Positions 48,901 through 62,430 of a DNA stretch of 64,000 bases are shown here, in pieces; within the stretch, counting starts at the first letter, position 1, and each line of letters begins with the position of its first letter. The stretch lies in assembly GCA_027625915.1 (NCBI GenBank), contig JANTQA010000032.1:2976001-3040000 (forward strand), written 5' to 3'. The stretch comes from Anaeramoeba flamelloides. Taxonomy: Eukaryota > Metamonada > Anaeramoebidae. The position numbers and the translations under genes are program-made. The notes beneath the pieces were generated by a model, which worked only from the letters and a program-made list of their open reading frames with translations, made no database searches and had not been told where the DNA came from.

Positions 48901-50468
48901 ATAGCCTGAATTTTAATAAAATATTTCAAAATTCATTTCAAAAAACTACTTTTATAACAATATTTTTTAATTTATTGTACGACCCCCGATTAAAAAAATT
49001 TATTCTTTATCATATAATTAATTTTATAAAATTATCAATTAATCAGAATTCAAATCTCCAAAAAAAATCAAATTGGTTTTTTAAACAATTAAATTTATTT
49101 ATTGTTTCAATATTTTCTCAAATGAAAAATGAAAAAAAAATATTTTTAAATTTAAATATATTTCCATCTTCTAGAATTCCAGTAAACAAAAACACAAACA
49201 CTAATATTAGTAATAATACAACCACAAATACAGACATAAACAAAAATACAAACACAAACAAAAATATAAATCAAAACACAAACACAAACAAGAATATTAA
49301 CAAAAATATAAATTTATTTAAAAAAAAAGATCAAAAAATATTTTTACAAATTGAATATTATGATCATAATTATTATTGTGAATTAATTCAAGAAATATTT
49401 GATGAGTTATCAAATATTATAACTATCATACCCAAATTGCAAACCAAATTTCGATCTCCCAATTTTTTCCAAACGATCCAATATTTACTAAGCTATCCAC
49501 CTTATTCTATTGAATTATTAGAATGTATTTTAATATTTTTTTCTTCATTATTTAAAGAAAATAATGAATCTCTTCTTAAATTTGGTGAAGAATTTGGATT
49601 TATTGGATTTGCAAGACTGATTTCGGGCATTGAAAAAACAGCACAAAACGAGGAATTACGAAAACAATATTCAACAAGGCATTATCAATTACTATTAAAT
49701 TTATTAGTTGATTATATACCATTTAATGAAAATACTAATTATATTATTCAACATAAAGAAATTATTTTAGTATTGTTTGAATATACTTATGATACCTCCA
49801 TTGAATTGTTTTCCAAATTAGTAATATTTTTTTACAAAATTTGTAAAAAATCTTTGCACAATACCTCTTGCTGCTGCATTTCTGGATTAATATCGTTTTT
49901 GTCAAAGCTATTACCAAAGATCACTTTTTTAAAAAATAAAACAATTGTGCTAAATATTTTGAAATTAATTGGATTTTTAGGTTCCCATTCAATAACTGTG
50001 AAAGAATTAAAATTATTATTTAATTTATTAAGATCCTTACCTGGTAATTTTCGACCACCTTATCAATTATTTTTATTAAAATCAATTCGGAACATGATTA
50101 AATTAACGAACGATAATGACAAAGATATTAATAGAACCAATAATAGTATAACAATCCATGATAATTACAAAAAGAAAAATAAAAATAAAGAGAAAATTGT
50201 TAATCTGAAAAAAATTAGTCCAAAAATTTATTTTGAATTTAATGGGAAAAATTCGTTTATCAAAATACCAAAATTAAAAAAATTCCCATCTAAAGTTGGT
50301 TATAGTTTTACTACTTGGATTAGAATTATTAATAATTTTAATAAAACTGAAAAATCAATTCATCTACCTCGTCTGTATTCTTTTTATACCGAAAATAATT
50401 TTGGATTTGAAGCATATTTTGAAATAGATTTTTTAAATAAATCAAATAACAAACAATCAAACAACAAT

Positions 50469-50510
<42 letters not shown>

Positions 50511-52104
50511 AATAATAATAACAATAATAACAATAACAATAATGATAATAATGATAATACTACTACTACTACTACTACTAATAACTATACTAATATTAAA
50601 ATTAATTTAATTTTAAAAACAATTAATCAAAAAGAAAAGAAAAAATTAAAAATTCATTTAAAAAAAATAAAATTTAATGAATGGTTTTTTTTATCAATAT
50701 GCCACAAACCAGCAACAAAACATTCAAAAAATCCAAAGAATTCAATAATTGTTTATTATAACAATGAAAAATATATTTGTCCTTACCATAAATTAATTAA
50801 TTATCCACCTAACGAAATAGATTATTTGAATAATTATATTGGAACAAGCATCAAAAAAACAACAAACAAAAAAAATAAATATTTCCAGGGTCAATTAACA
50901 ACAATAAATTTTTTTGATAAATTTTTATTAGAAAATGAGGTAACGGAAATTAAAAAATTAGGATCAAACTATTTAGGAATATTTGAATTTTCTGATTTTA
51001 AATTAGGCATTAACAAATTAAAAAACTTTGATTCGATAAAGCATAATCAGCTGTTACTTAATTTTGAAAAGCTAAGTACAAAATTATCTTTTAGTTATAA
51101 CCCCAAGGCAACGATTAAGAGTGAAATTGCATTAAATCAAGCACCATTTAACAACACTAATAAGAAGAAGGATGGCAAATTAAGATCGATCTTTAAATTT
51201 GTCTCAAACGACTTTAAAAAAGTTATTAAAGGGTTGGGAGGAATCCAAGTATGCTTCCCATTAATTGTCCAATTGGATCAACCCATTGGAACAGAAAAGA
51301 ATATTAAAAATAAGATTTATAAAATCCAATTTGATAATAATTTAGTAATCCAAGTTTTTGGAATTATTTCAGATTTGTTAATTAATTCGAAAGAGCACCA
51401 AATGGATATGATAAGTTTAAACGGTTACAAAATAATTAGCTATTTATTGGAAAATATTAATAATAAGCATTTAACCATATCAATATTAGAAAGATTTTTC
51501 CAAACATTAACAAAATTAAGTAAAAATAAAAAATTAATTGATAAGGCTATAAATGATCTTTTATTAAATTTCAATATTTGGATTTATTGTGATATCAAGA
51601 TACAGCAATTAATTATTAATATTTTATTATTTTTTTCAAAAAAAGAGGGCCATTTAAAGGTCAATCAAATTTTGAATATTATTTATTTATATTATTGGAT
51701 AACGCCCACAAAATTTTCGAAAAATCAATTAAATAAATTAGATAATTTTACTCAAGAACAAATCTCAACCAGAATCAAAGATAAAAAATTATTATTATCT
51801 TTAAGATCAAAATTATTAAAAATAATTGAGAATTTATTCAAAAATAATTTAAATTATAACGATTTATTATTGATTTTTAATTATATTTTAATTGAATGGA
51901 ATTATCCTGAAAACATTAAAGATATTTTACATTTTTTAATAAATATTTTTCAAAATAATATTAATATAGTTAAAGTTTTCAAACCTTTAAGAATTTTTAA
52001 TTATTATTTATATTTTTTTAATAATTTAACTGATCGAGATATTAAAAATTTATTATTAAAATCTTTTAAATATTCTTTTAAGATTTTTATAAAACTCATT
52101 TCCT

Positions 52105-52140
<36 letters not shown>

Positions 52141-53067
52141 TGAATAACATTAAAAAAAAAGAACATTTAAATATAAATAATAATAACAACAACAACAATG
52201 ATGATGATGATGATGATGATGATTATAATTTTGACGAAGGCAAAGACGAAGATGATGATCTAAATAGCAGGGATCAAAAAATATTTACTTTATTAAATTA
52301 TATTTTTAAAAAATTTTATTGGATTCAGCCTTTTTTTATTGTAGATTTAATTAATTTGAGTATAATTTATAATTATAATAATAATAGTAGTAAAATAAAA
52401 AAACAAAATCAATTTTTCAATTTAAAAAATGATATTAATTTAAATTTAATTAAAAAAAATTCGATAAAGAATTTGGAACATAAAGTTATTGAATTAAATA
52501 ATATTGGTGAAAAAAACAATAACAATTTTTTAATTATTGAACCAAAATTTTTTAATATCTTAATAACAATGATTAAAAATTATCCAAATAAAGATAATGA
52601 ACAAGCAACTTTATTAATTTATCAAATATTATTATTATTATTTACATTAAACACTAAAAATTTAAAAATATTTATCCAAGATGTAAATTGGAAAAAGGCA
52701 TTATTTAAAAATCTATTAAAAAATCTAAACAATCAATCTGTCCGTTCAATGATTTTACATCTGTTAGCAAGAATTAATATCTACTTGTTCTTTCAACAAA
52801 AAACCAATTTTAAAAATATTAATAATTTATTGATTGAAATCGATAATTTAAAAATAAATATTAAGAATGAAAAAATTAATTTAAAAACACAATTATTAAG
52901 ATTAACGATTACTCTGCTTAGACCATTAATTGATCAATATAGTTTAAATCTAAAAGGAATATTTTTATCTTTTGAAGATAAGTTTATTAATTTTTTGCAT
53001 TTTATTCAATATTTTATTTTTAAAAAATCAAACAACAACAATAATGAAAATAACGATAATAATAATA

Positions 53068-53119
<52 letters not shown>

Positions 53120-56100
53120 TAATAATAATAATAATAATGATAATGATAGTATTTTAATAGAAAATAGTTCAAAAAATAAGCTAGCTAAAAAAAATCTTCA
53201 ACAACAACAAAATAATAATAAAAATTTATTTTTGGAAATTAGTCAAAAAAAAAATCATTTAATCCAATTTGTTTTTGATACACTAAAATTAATTGAATTT
53301 ATTTTTCAAAATCATGGTAATCAAATAAAATTCAAAAATAAAAAAAAGAAAAAAAAATTATACTCTTTAATTGTTTCCTTTTTAGGTTTGGCAATATCTA
53401 GTTCTAAAATATTACAAGGCTTAATCTTGCAAAAGAAATTAATCATTAATAATTTAAATTTGATTAAAAATAAGCAATTAAAAAAAACAATACTTTTAAT
53501 AAGTATTTATTCTCTTTTCCATTCAATTAATTTATTTCAAAAGAAAATAATTAAAAATGATTTACAAATTAAATTAATTGAACAATTAGATTTAATTATT
53601 AATCAAAATTATTCATTTTTGTATCAAAATATAAAAGATAATAATAAAAAGAAAATCTTTGAAAAAAAAAAAAAAATCGAAATCATTGAATTAATTAATT
53701 CCAAAAATTGGGAAAATTTTTTTGATACTTTTTTAATTTCAAAAGTAAATCTATTTTTTATCGATATTAAGAAAAAAATTGAAATTATTGAATTAAAAAT
53801 TAATGGTAATGATAATAATATTAATGATAATACTATTAATAATAGTAATGAAAACGATGATAATATTGATGAAAACGAAAGAATGGGAAAACAATCAAAA
53901 GGCGGGAAAGGGAAAGATGGTAACAAAAAAATGGAAATGGGAAAAGAAAATAATGAATTAGATATTCAAATAACAATTGAAAAAGAAACAGAAAAAAATA
54001 AAAAACTTAAAAAATTAAAAAATCCCAAAAATTTAATAAAAAGAAAAACAAAGCAATTTGTTTCGCCAGTATTAAAATCTAAATCTAAAAAAGCCATTGG
54101 CTTTAATTATAATGCAATCGAAAAAAATAAAAAACAATTTATAAATAAAACTTTAATTGAAATGAAAAAATTATATCAAGCACAAATAAATAATATAAAA
54201 AAAATAAAGGAAATTGAAATTGAAAAAAAAAATTTTTCAAAAAAATTATGGAAAAATATATTAAGAAATTTAACCAATGAAAGAGGCCCCTGGAGAGATG
54301 ATTTTAATAATTTTAATACCTCACTAAAAAAAAGTAACATCAATTTAAATTATATTGACTATAAAAAAATTAATAATAAAAACAAAATTAATAAATATTA
54401 TTGGAAATTAGATAATTATGAAAATTCTCAAAGGCAAAGAAAAAGATTAAAAAGAAATTACTCTTTTAATAATCATAAAGAAGCATCAATTTTAAGAGAT
54501 TATGGTAGTGTTGAAGTAAGTTCTAAATTATTGAATGAATTGAAATTAAAAGAAGTTGAAATTTTGAAAAATTTAAAAGAATTTTCTTCAGGGATTAATT
54601 TATTTTTAGATAATAATTCTGAAAAGCATATCAAAGAACAAAAACTAAATAATAATATTAATAATAACAGTAAAAATAATCAAAATAATAATAATAATAG
54701 CAATAATAGCAATAATAATACTAATACTAATAATAATAATAAAAATATTAATAATAATAAAAAAAAAAATAAGAATCAAGAACATAATAAAAATATTAAC
54801 AACAAGAAAAATATTAATAAAAGTAAAAAAAAAAAACCAATTCTAGTTGAAATTGAAGTACAATTAATCAAACAATTAGCAATCACCAAAGGCATTTTGA
54901 AAATAACTAATCAGTCACTGCATTTCATTGGTAAGAAAATTTTAAAATCAAAAACAAGTAATAATAATTTTATGACAGAGTTTGAAAAAAAAAAGAAAGA
55001 AAAAAAAAAGGAATCCGATAAAGAAAAAGAAAAAAATATTTTTAATGAAAAAACTATTCCAATTGATCAAATTACAAAAATTTTCAAGCGAAAATTTAGA
55101 GCTAGGCCTACTGGAATTGAAATTTTTTTGAAAAATAGAAAAAATTATTTTTTTAATTTTGCATACAAATTAAATAATATTCAAAATAAAAAAAATAAGA
55201 AAGAAAAACAAAAAGAAACAGAAACAGAAACAGAAACAGAAACAGAAACAGAAACAGAAAAGGGAAAGGAAAAGACGAGCGAAATTTACAACGAAAATGG
55301 AATTAATACTGAAAAGGAAAAGGAAAAGGAAAAGGAAAAGGAAAAAGATCTCAAAAAAGAAAATAAAAAAAAAGATTTTGAAAGAAATAAAATTTTTGAT
55401 TTAATTTTATATACCATAAAGCCACCAAATTTAATAGAATACTTGTATGATCAAGATAATCCATCAAAGTTTTTAAAAAAATATCAAATAACTAAAAAAT
55501 GGAAGAAAGGTGAATTATCTAATTTTGAATATATAATGAAACTAAATACAATAGCTGGGAGAACTTACAATGATTTATCCCAATACCCAATATTTCCCTG
55601 GATACTAAAAGATTATACCTCCAAAACTTTGAATTTAAACGATCCAAATATTTATAGAGATTTATCAAAGCCAGTTGGTATTTGGAATCCCAATCATAAG
55701 AAACAATTAAAAAAAAGATATAACCAATTTTCCAAGGATATAAATTCAGGTATACCACCTTTTCATTATGGTAGCCATTATTTAAATATTGGTACAGTTT
55801 TATTTTTTTTAATCAGATTAGAACCCTTTACCCAAATGGCAATTGATTTGCAAGGTTTGTTTTTTCTTTATTTATATTTTGTAAATTCTTATTTTATTTC
55901 TTCAGAACCACTTATTTAGAATATATATATATAAACCCCATTTTACTCAAAAGTGGCCCAGCCCAAAATGAAAAATTCACTTTTTTTTTAAAAATCGACT
56001 AATCAAAATACACTTGTTTAAAATTATTTAGAAATAATCAACTTCAGATTAGAGTTGATATTCATAAAAGAAATACCCAAACAAACCTTAAATTACAAAA

Positions 56101-59100
56101 AAAAAATGTTGAAAAAATTTTCGTACCTTTTCATTGAAACATCTCAAAAGAAAATTCTCAATTTCTTTGGAAAATTAAAATTGTTGACAATAATATTTTT
56201 AATTGTAAATGTATGAATTTTAAAAGAAAATACAAAGCCTCAATTTTCTTCATTTTAATTTGGAGTTTAAATTTACTTTTTCAAAAATTAAAAAAAAAAT
56301 AAGAAAGAAAAAAAAAAAAAATAAAAAAATATAAAAATCAAAATACATAAAACAAAAAATTTACTAGATTAGAAAAAATGATTTTGATCTAAAAATAGAA
56401 AATTTATTTTGAGAAGAATAATGAATTAAACTCATCTAATTTATTCTATTTCTTCAATAAAACTGGGCACTTTTGACTGAAAAAGAGTTTATATTTAGAA
56501 TACCTATATTTTTTGCAAAGATATCATTTTAATTTATTTTTATAACCAAGACGAAATTATAAATGAGTAAAAATGTTTATAATAAATTAGAAAAAAAAAA
56601 AGCCAAAAACAGAATAGTTCATTTCGAACTTGTTTATAAAGATATTTAAAAGAATAAAAAAAAAAAATGGGATTTTAATTTATTTATTTGTGAAGAGAGA
56701 AAATTCTAAAAAATTACTTCCTGTTTGCCGTTAGGTTTTCCAGAATTTAAAAGAATGGAGTAAAATCAGAGATTTTACTCAATTATTTTGAATTCTGGAA
56801 AAGCAACGTTAGGTTTTTTTTAATTTATCAAATTAAAAAAAAACGAGGTTAGATTTTCTTGAGTTTTCTTTTCTCCTGTTTACCGTTAGGTTTTTTTTAA
56901 TTTAAGAAATAAAACCTAGGCACTTGAAGTTAGGCTTTTCGGAATTTAAAATAATAAAGTAAAATCTTGGATTTTTCACTATTTTTTTGAATTTTGGAAA
57001 AGCTCCGTTAGATTTTTTTTAATTTTTGTTTTGATTAGAAAAATTTTTAATTAATTTTGATTTTTAAATCAAAAACAAGAATAAAAAAAACTTAGGCACT
57101 CTATGGCACTCTACGGCACTTAACGACACTCCGCAAAATCATTTCACAATAATTAAATATTTTATATAAATGACTTTTGAAGATTAAATAAGAAATAAGT
57201 AGAATAATAAACAAATCAAAGAATAGTTGATATCCACCTGAAATAAAACTAATAAATCAATAGATTTTCTTAAAAATAGAAAAAATCAAATTCTTAAGGA
57301 AATCTTATGAGAAAAATGAAAATTTTAATTTTGTTCTTCAATTGAAAGTCAAATAAAATTCCAATAGAAATCCAAATGATTTCTCTACAATCATTTTTAC
57401 TTTATCAATAACATTAAAATAACAAGTTTTTACCAAGTGACTATCGATCTTACAATAAAAAAAAAAATTTGCAAATGAATTAGGTTTTTAAAAAAAACCC
57501 ATTCAAAAAAAATCGAAAAAAAAGTAAAAAATGATTTAAATTTTGGAATTTCCAAAATAAATTTTTTTGTTCGAATATCCATTCAAACCCTTTGAGTACA
57601 TGTAATTCACCCTTTGACTGGGCAATGGTTTATTTAAAACTCAAAAATATACAATTTATCCATTCAAATTCAACCATTCGAAAATTCAGGAAATTTACTA
57701 ACTGCTTAAATAGATATTACTATGTAATAAATAAAAGTCAAATAAATTTTGTATTTTATGCTTAAAATACGAAAAGAAGGGAATAATAGAATACATTGAT
57801 AACTTTTTTATGGATCTGCTACTTCCTATGAAAAAGATAGATTAATATTTCAAAACAAATTAAAAGAAAAAAATCTTAATGAATTAATTTTAAATCAAAA
57901 CAGTTCGAAATTATTTTCATTGATTAATAATCATGAAATAATTGATTTCACGTTTAAAAATCTTGAAGGAAATTTGAATAAGTGCATCTAGAATGTAATT
58001 TTACACTTCTTCCTCAATAATAAAAAAAAAAACTTTTTTTTTTATTTATTCTTTATCAATTTTTTAATTATTTTGATTTCCATTTTTAATTGTTATGAAA
58101 ATATATTATACTAGGATATATTACACTCTCTTATTTATTAAAACATTCATTTTTTTGGTTTAAAAAATAATTTGAATGATTCAATTTCTAATTAACCGAG
58201 GCACTCGTAATTGGTAAAGTGTACCTACTTCCTCAACAATGTTCTAAATATTATTAAAAAATTTGGTCAATCAAAAAACGATTATAAAATCTTCGTCTAT
58301 TTATAAAAGCCAAAAAAGAAACAGATTTAAATAGAGTTTCAAGATTTGGAGTGATATTTTGTGCGAATTCCTCGTTATCCACTTCTTCAGTTTCTGTAAT
58401 TTCTATGATTTTGGTAATTTCTGTAATTTTTTATAATTCCACAAAGAGATATTAATAAAATTTTTTCAATTTTACAAACCTCATTTTTCTTTTCAACCAA
58501 ATTACATTACTTATTTGTTTTGTTTTATTTTATTTATTTTTTTTATTATTGACGAAGGAAGAGATCAAAGATCCTTTTACGTCCCTTGATTAGTAATGAT
58601 AAATTAGTAATTTAGATGAAAGAAAAAAATATATTTTGGAATTGGGAAAGTTCCAAGTTTTTTTTTTTGGTTGAAAAAACAAAAAAATAATTAAAAAGAA
58701 AAAATAAAAAAAAGGCAATTATAAAAACAAAAATAAAAAAAAATTATTTTTATTATTGAAGAAGTGCAAATTAAACTCTAAATATCCTTTTACTTAAATT
58801 TCCTCAAAGGTAATTTAAGTGTAAAATCTTATATTTCGCGATTTTTCAAGGCAAAGACGCATCCAAAATTTTTTTTATGTTTTAAAAGCAAAATCAAAAA
58901 ATCAAAAAGAAAAAAGGAAAAAAGAAGAAAAAAAGAAATTTAAAATAATTTTTTAATAAGAGGCAATTGGTAAAAAATTAAAAAAAAAATAAAAACCAAA
59001 ATTAGGTTTACATTAAGAACACTTAAAATCACAAAAACGGATATCCTTTTGGTACATTTATTTTAGTTTGATATTGGATCTGAATCTTCATTGTGGGATT

Positions 59101-61116
59101 GCTGTTTAATTGTTGTAATTTCTTTTTTTCTTTTTGGTTGGATTTATTGGCTTGATTTTGATTTTTTTTACCTTTGCCTTTCAGATTTTTATTTTCAAGT
59201 TACCCGTACTTTCATGTTCAAGTGTTTCAGTATTATCAAGTAACTATTTAATCATTTTCCTTTTTAACTCTTATTCCCAATAATAAAAAAAAGTCATCAG
59301 GAAAAAAATGGGAAAAAAATCCAAGAAAAAAAACATCCAGTGAGGGAAAAAATAATTTCTTTGTTTTAATAAATTTCTCTTAAAGGTTGACTATTGCACT
59401 TCTTACACAAAAAGAATTATAAAAACCCTTTAACAAAAAAACAAAATATTATAAACGATAATTGTGTTGAAATTTATTTAATGAAATTATTTCTTAACTG
59501 TAAGAATAATGCAAACAAAAAAAACTAATTTATAAAAAATTTTCTTAATTATAAAAAATATAGGAGGCAAATTTGATCACCCAGATAGATTATTTTTTTC
59601 AATTGAACAAACTTATAATAATTCTTATGACTCGTTAGCCGACGTCAAAGAATTAATACCTGAATTTTATTATTTACCAGAATTTTTGGTTAATTCGAAC
59701 AATTTTGATTTAGGCACAACACAATCAAAAATTAAAGTAAGTGATGTTGAATTGCCGCCATGGGCTAATGGTTCAGCCGAGGAATTTATTCGAATTAATA
59801 AGGAAGCCTTGGAATCAGATTATGTAAGTGAGCATTTGCCAGAATGGATAGATTTGATCTTTGGCTTTAAACAAAAGGGTGTCGAAGCTGTCAAGGCATT
59901 TAATGTCTTTTATTACTTAACATATGAAAATGAAGTTGCCAAAATCGATGAAAATAGCAATATTGATGAGAAATTAAAGATTTCAATAAATTCCCAGATA
60001 GAGAATTTCGGACAATGCGCTTCTCAGTTATTCGATAAGCCACACCCAAAAAAAATAATTAAATATGGATTCAAAAAGACAGGTGATCAAATTAAAAAAA
60101 TACTTGATCGGACTTTTAAACCATCCTTTTTTGTTCACAATTCCAAAGTATTGTTTTCAGAAATCTTTTTATATGAATTTGAAGTATTTGGGATCATTTC
60201 TAAATTATTGATTTTTGATCAGTCAAGAAGGATTTATAGATATTCCTTTTCCTTTATTAAGACAAAATCTGGCAAATATATATTATCCGTTGAAAACAAT
60301 GATAATTTAAATGGCAACCAGAAAAAAATTGGTTTACCTTTTGATGGTAGAATAGTAAGATTTTCAAATTGCTTTCGAATTTCAAACGATGGTCTGATGC
60401 TCATTAGCTGTGGTTATTGGGATAATTCTGTGATAATCAATTCCACATCAACATCAAATATGTTGTTGAAAATCAGGAAACATAACGATGTTGTTACTTG
60501 CTTAAGTTGGGACGAACCCTATTTAGTCACGGGCTCGAGGGATACAACAATCATGGTGTGTGAAATCATTAACAAAATTAGTAATAATAGTGTTATGAAT
60601 ACTAGCAGACAAAAAAATGCTGTTAAATATAATTTAATAAATATTTTGTTTGGCCATGATGATGAAATTACTTGTATAGATTTAAATAAAGATCTTGACC
60701 TTGTAGTTTCTGGATCAAAAGACCAAACCATTATAATCTACACCCTGAAGGACGGTACATATTTGCGTTCTTTAAAAACTAATAATACACCAAAATTATT
60801 AAAAATAATCCCAAGCGGTCATATCTTAGTGTATTCTTCAGGTAACTTTTTAACCCTATATTCAATAAATGGCAAGCGTTTAAAACAGATTAGACTATAT
60901 TCAGGCATAACCGATTGGAAGTTTACCAATGATCAATCTTATTTCCTCTTCGGGGATAAAAGAGGTACATTTTCAGTCAGAGAATTATATAGCTTTAAAG
61001 AAGTATATCACTATGAATTTAAAACAAAAATTAATTCAATATCGTTATCAGAAACAAATGAAAATATTGTAATTATTTTAGAAAATGGGAAAATTGCAGT
61101 TTCGGTATTTTTATAA
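45947..61116 (+). CDS. Giant PH-BEACH-WD40 protein, neurobeachin/LRBA-like (four exons)
   Basis: Exons are 45947-46078, 46190-46394, 46639-55854 and 59564-61116, giving 3,701 residues. Introns are 111, 244 and 3,709 bp, with phases 0, 1 and 1, all joining in frame. The last join restores RLEPFTQMAIDLQGGKFDHP, the BEACH core split by the long intron. A helical, armadillo-like N-terminal part is broken by low-complexity Asn, Lys and Glu runs. A concanavalin-like segment lies near residues 1300-1500 (KIYFEFNGKNSFIKIP, GYSFTTWIRI). A PH-like domain at about 2850-3000 contains ITKGILKITNQSLHFIG and RPTGIEIFLKNRKNYFFNF. The BEACH domain, about 3038-3310, includes DVKELIPEFYYLPEFL, FDLGTTQ, ALESDYVSEHLPEWIDLIFG and FNVFYYLTYE. 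WD40 repeats occupy about 3440-3701 (SCGYWDNSV, HNDVVTCLSWDEPYLVTGSR, GHDDEITCIDLNKDLDLVVS). BEACH proteins are large cytosolic scaffolds in membrane traffic. The domain order and WD40 wording fit the neurobeachin/LRBA type best. The start codon is the first Met of exon 1; further upstream exons cannot be excluded. Confidence 0.93.
50461..50560 (+). repeat. Poly-Asn codon tract in the BEACH gene
   Basis: AAC/AAT codons in long succession, followed by a short ACT (Thr) run. Further Asn tracts lie at 52107-52140, 53036-53150 and 54645-54745, and a Gln/Glu-Thr repeat at about 55213-55260. They stay in frame and show no stop, so they are translated. They are prone to length change. Confidence 0.9.
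55929..56494 (+). mobile_element. MITE-like element, family F, copy 2
   Basis: Left end ATATAAACCCCATTTTACTC then AAAAGTGGCCCA. Right end, read inverted, ATATAAACTCTTTTTCAGTC then AAAAGTGCCCA. It is 566 bp with no coding frame. The same termini bound the copy at 13921-14624. Confidence 0.78.
56725..57130. repeat. Family E hairpin cluster 2 (in the BEACH intron)
   Basis: It includes a foldback at 56736-56802 with arms of about 32 bp (TTTTCCAGAATT against AATTCTGGAAAA) and T8/A9 foldbacks carrying AATTTATCAAATT. Linkers repeat the words 'ggcactctatggcac', 'tacggcacttaacg'. It is the same arrangement as cluster 1 in the PA2G4 intron. Confidence 0.8.
57300..57625 (-). repeat. Family F, copy 4 (partial, inverted)
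   Basis: It ends 'ttcaccctttgactggg', the inverse of the family F left end, and contains 'tccaatagaaatcc' and 'gatttctctacaatca' in inverted order relative to copy 1. The other terminus is missing. Confidence 0.6.
57801..57991 (+). pseudogene. Second possible LINE C-terminal tail (tentative)
   Basis: An open stretch translates to SYEKDRLIFQNKLKEKNLNE and continues to a TAG at 57989-57991. It lines up with CPAYENNHKIQISELKKINI of the 35852-36121 fragment: a Tyr-Glu-x-x-Arg/His start followed by a Leu/Ile-rich helix. No start codon or upstream coding sequence remains. It is followed by the block repeated at 45270-45490. Confidence 0.4.
58000..58260 (+). repeat. Dispersed repeat shared with 45270-45490
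   Basis: Colinear with the region upstream of the BEACH gene, with 'gaaaatatattatactagga' and 'gaggcactcgtaattggtaa' (ttggcactcaaaatttgaaa in the other copy). Non-coding. Confidence 0.55.
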
Positions 61117-61654
61117 TTCATATTTTGGCTAAGCTCATAAACGAAAACACTAATTCTCAAATTGTTATTTTGAAATGAATTCTTTTTCTATTTCTTTCTT
61201 TCTTTCTGTTTTTTTTTTAATTTTGATTATTTATTTATTCCATAATAAAATTTGAATTTTACGATGACAAGAATTTTCATTGTTCCTTTGAATTTAATCT
61301 CATTTGATATTTGAAAACAAAATTTCAAAAAGTACTGAATTGGTTATGCACATCTTTACCAGTTTTGATTTTTTTTACCATTAATAATTTTTTTCTGAGA
61401 GTTTTTTTGTGGATAATACAATTCAAAGCAAAACTTGTTTCTGTATTTTGAACAAATTTGAAAATATTTTAAGAGAAAGTTTAATAGCCTGTCATCAAGT
61501 GAATTATTTGTTAACAATTTTTGATTATTTTTTTGATTTATTATGACATTTTCAACAACTTTTGAAGATTTGGGTTGCGGAGAAAATTTAACGACTATTT
61601 ACAAATTCTGGATTTTTTTTTTTTTTTCCATTAAAGAGTGAAAAATAAAAGTTC

Positions 61655-62430
61655 ACCTGTTTTACTTTAGGTTTTTTTTAAATTTAATTAAGAAAATGAA
61701 AATTTATTTAATTTTTATGTTATTTCCAAAATTTAAAAAAAATGACATTAGCTTTTCCAGAATTCCAAAGAAATAGATAAAAATATTAGATTATGATCAA
61801 TTCTTTTAAAAACTGGAAAACCGACATTAGTTTTTTTTGAAATTTTCTGTTTAATTTGTTAAGTGTTCTAGGTTTTTTTAACTTTTTCTATTTTATTTGT
61901 GAAGTGTTCTAGGTTTTTTTTACTTTTTGAAATAAACCGAAAATTTATTAAAATTTTCTGTTTATTTCAAAAAGTAAAAAAAACCTAGAACACTTCACAA
62001 ATAAAATAGAAAAAGTTAAAAAAACCTAACCAAAATCAATAGATTTTCTAAATAAAATAGAAAACCTCAAAAAAAACCTAGAACACTTCACAAACAAAAC
62101 ATAAAATTCAAGAAAACCGCCGTTGGGTTTTCTATAATTTAAAAGAATTGAATTAAATCTTTGATTTCTTAAATTTTCTTGTAATTTCTCAAATTTAAAA
62201 AAAAATGCCGTACGCTTTTCCAGAATTTAAAAGAATTGAGCAAAATCTTTGATTTTTTCTCTATTCTTATGAATTCGGGAAAACATATTACTTGACTGCA
62301 CTTCGCGGTACTCTACAGCACTCAACTTTAGTTTTTCAAGTGTTTAAAAGGTTTGAGGAGAATCCTAGGTTTAATTCAATTCTTTTTGAATTCAGAGAAA
62401 ACTATGTATTTAAAGGCACTTTACTACACT
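61655..62430. repeat. Family E hairpin cluster 3 (downstream of the BEACH gene)
   Basis: The largest cluster. Repeated units start 'ttaggttttttttaaattt' or 'ttttccagaatttaaaaga' and are separated by 'gaagtgttctagg' and 'gcggtactctacagcac'. It includes the long perfect inverted repeat listed separately. Confidence 0.82.
61869..62028. repeat. Perfect 69-bp inverted repeat
   Basis: The left arm 61869-61937 and right arm 61960-62028 are exact reverse complements by direct reading. The 22-bp spacer is itself nearly palindromic (GAAAATTT against AAAATTTTC). The arms contain two family E units in series. A transcript would form a stem of about 70 bp. Confidence 0.92.

Larger units (their letters stand above)
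55855..59563 (+). other. 3,709-bp intron splitting the BEACH domain
   Basis: Donor GTTTGT follows LEPFTQMAIDLQG and acceptor ATATAG precedes GGCAAATTTGAT. The restored protein is the invariant LQGGKFDH of BEACH domains, so both boundaries are secure. Reading through would stop at 55917-55919. The intron holds a complete family F element starting about 75 bp in, a family E hairpin cluster, a partial inverted F copy and a possible LINE tail with a shared 3' block. Confidence 0.93.

Noticed and set aside
59686..61116. A separate WD40 gene starting at 59686
   Set aside because: The frame continues upstream to 59564 with the C-terminal half of a BEACH domain, and joins in phase to the other half ending at 55854.
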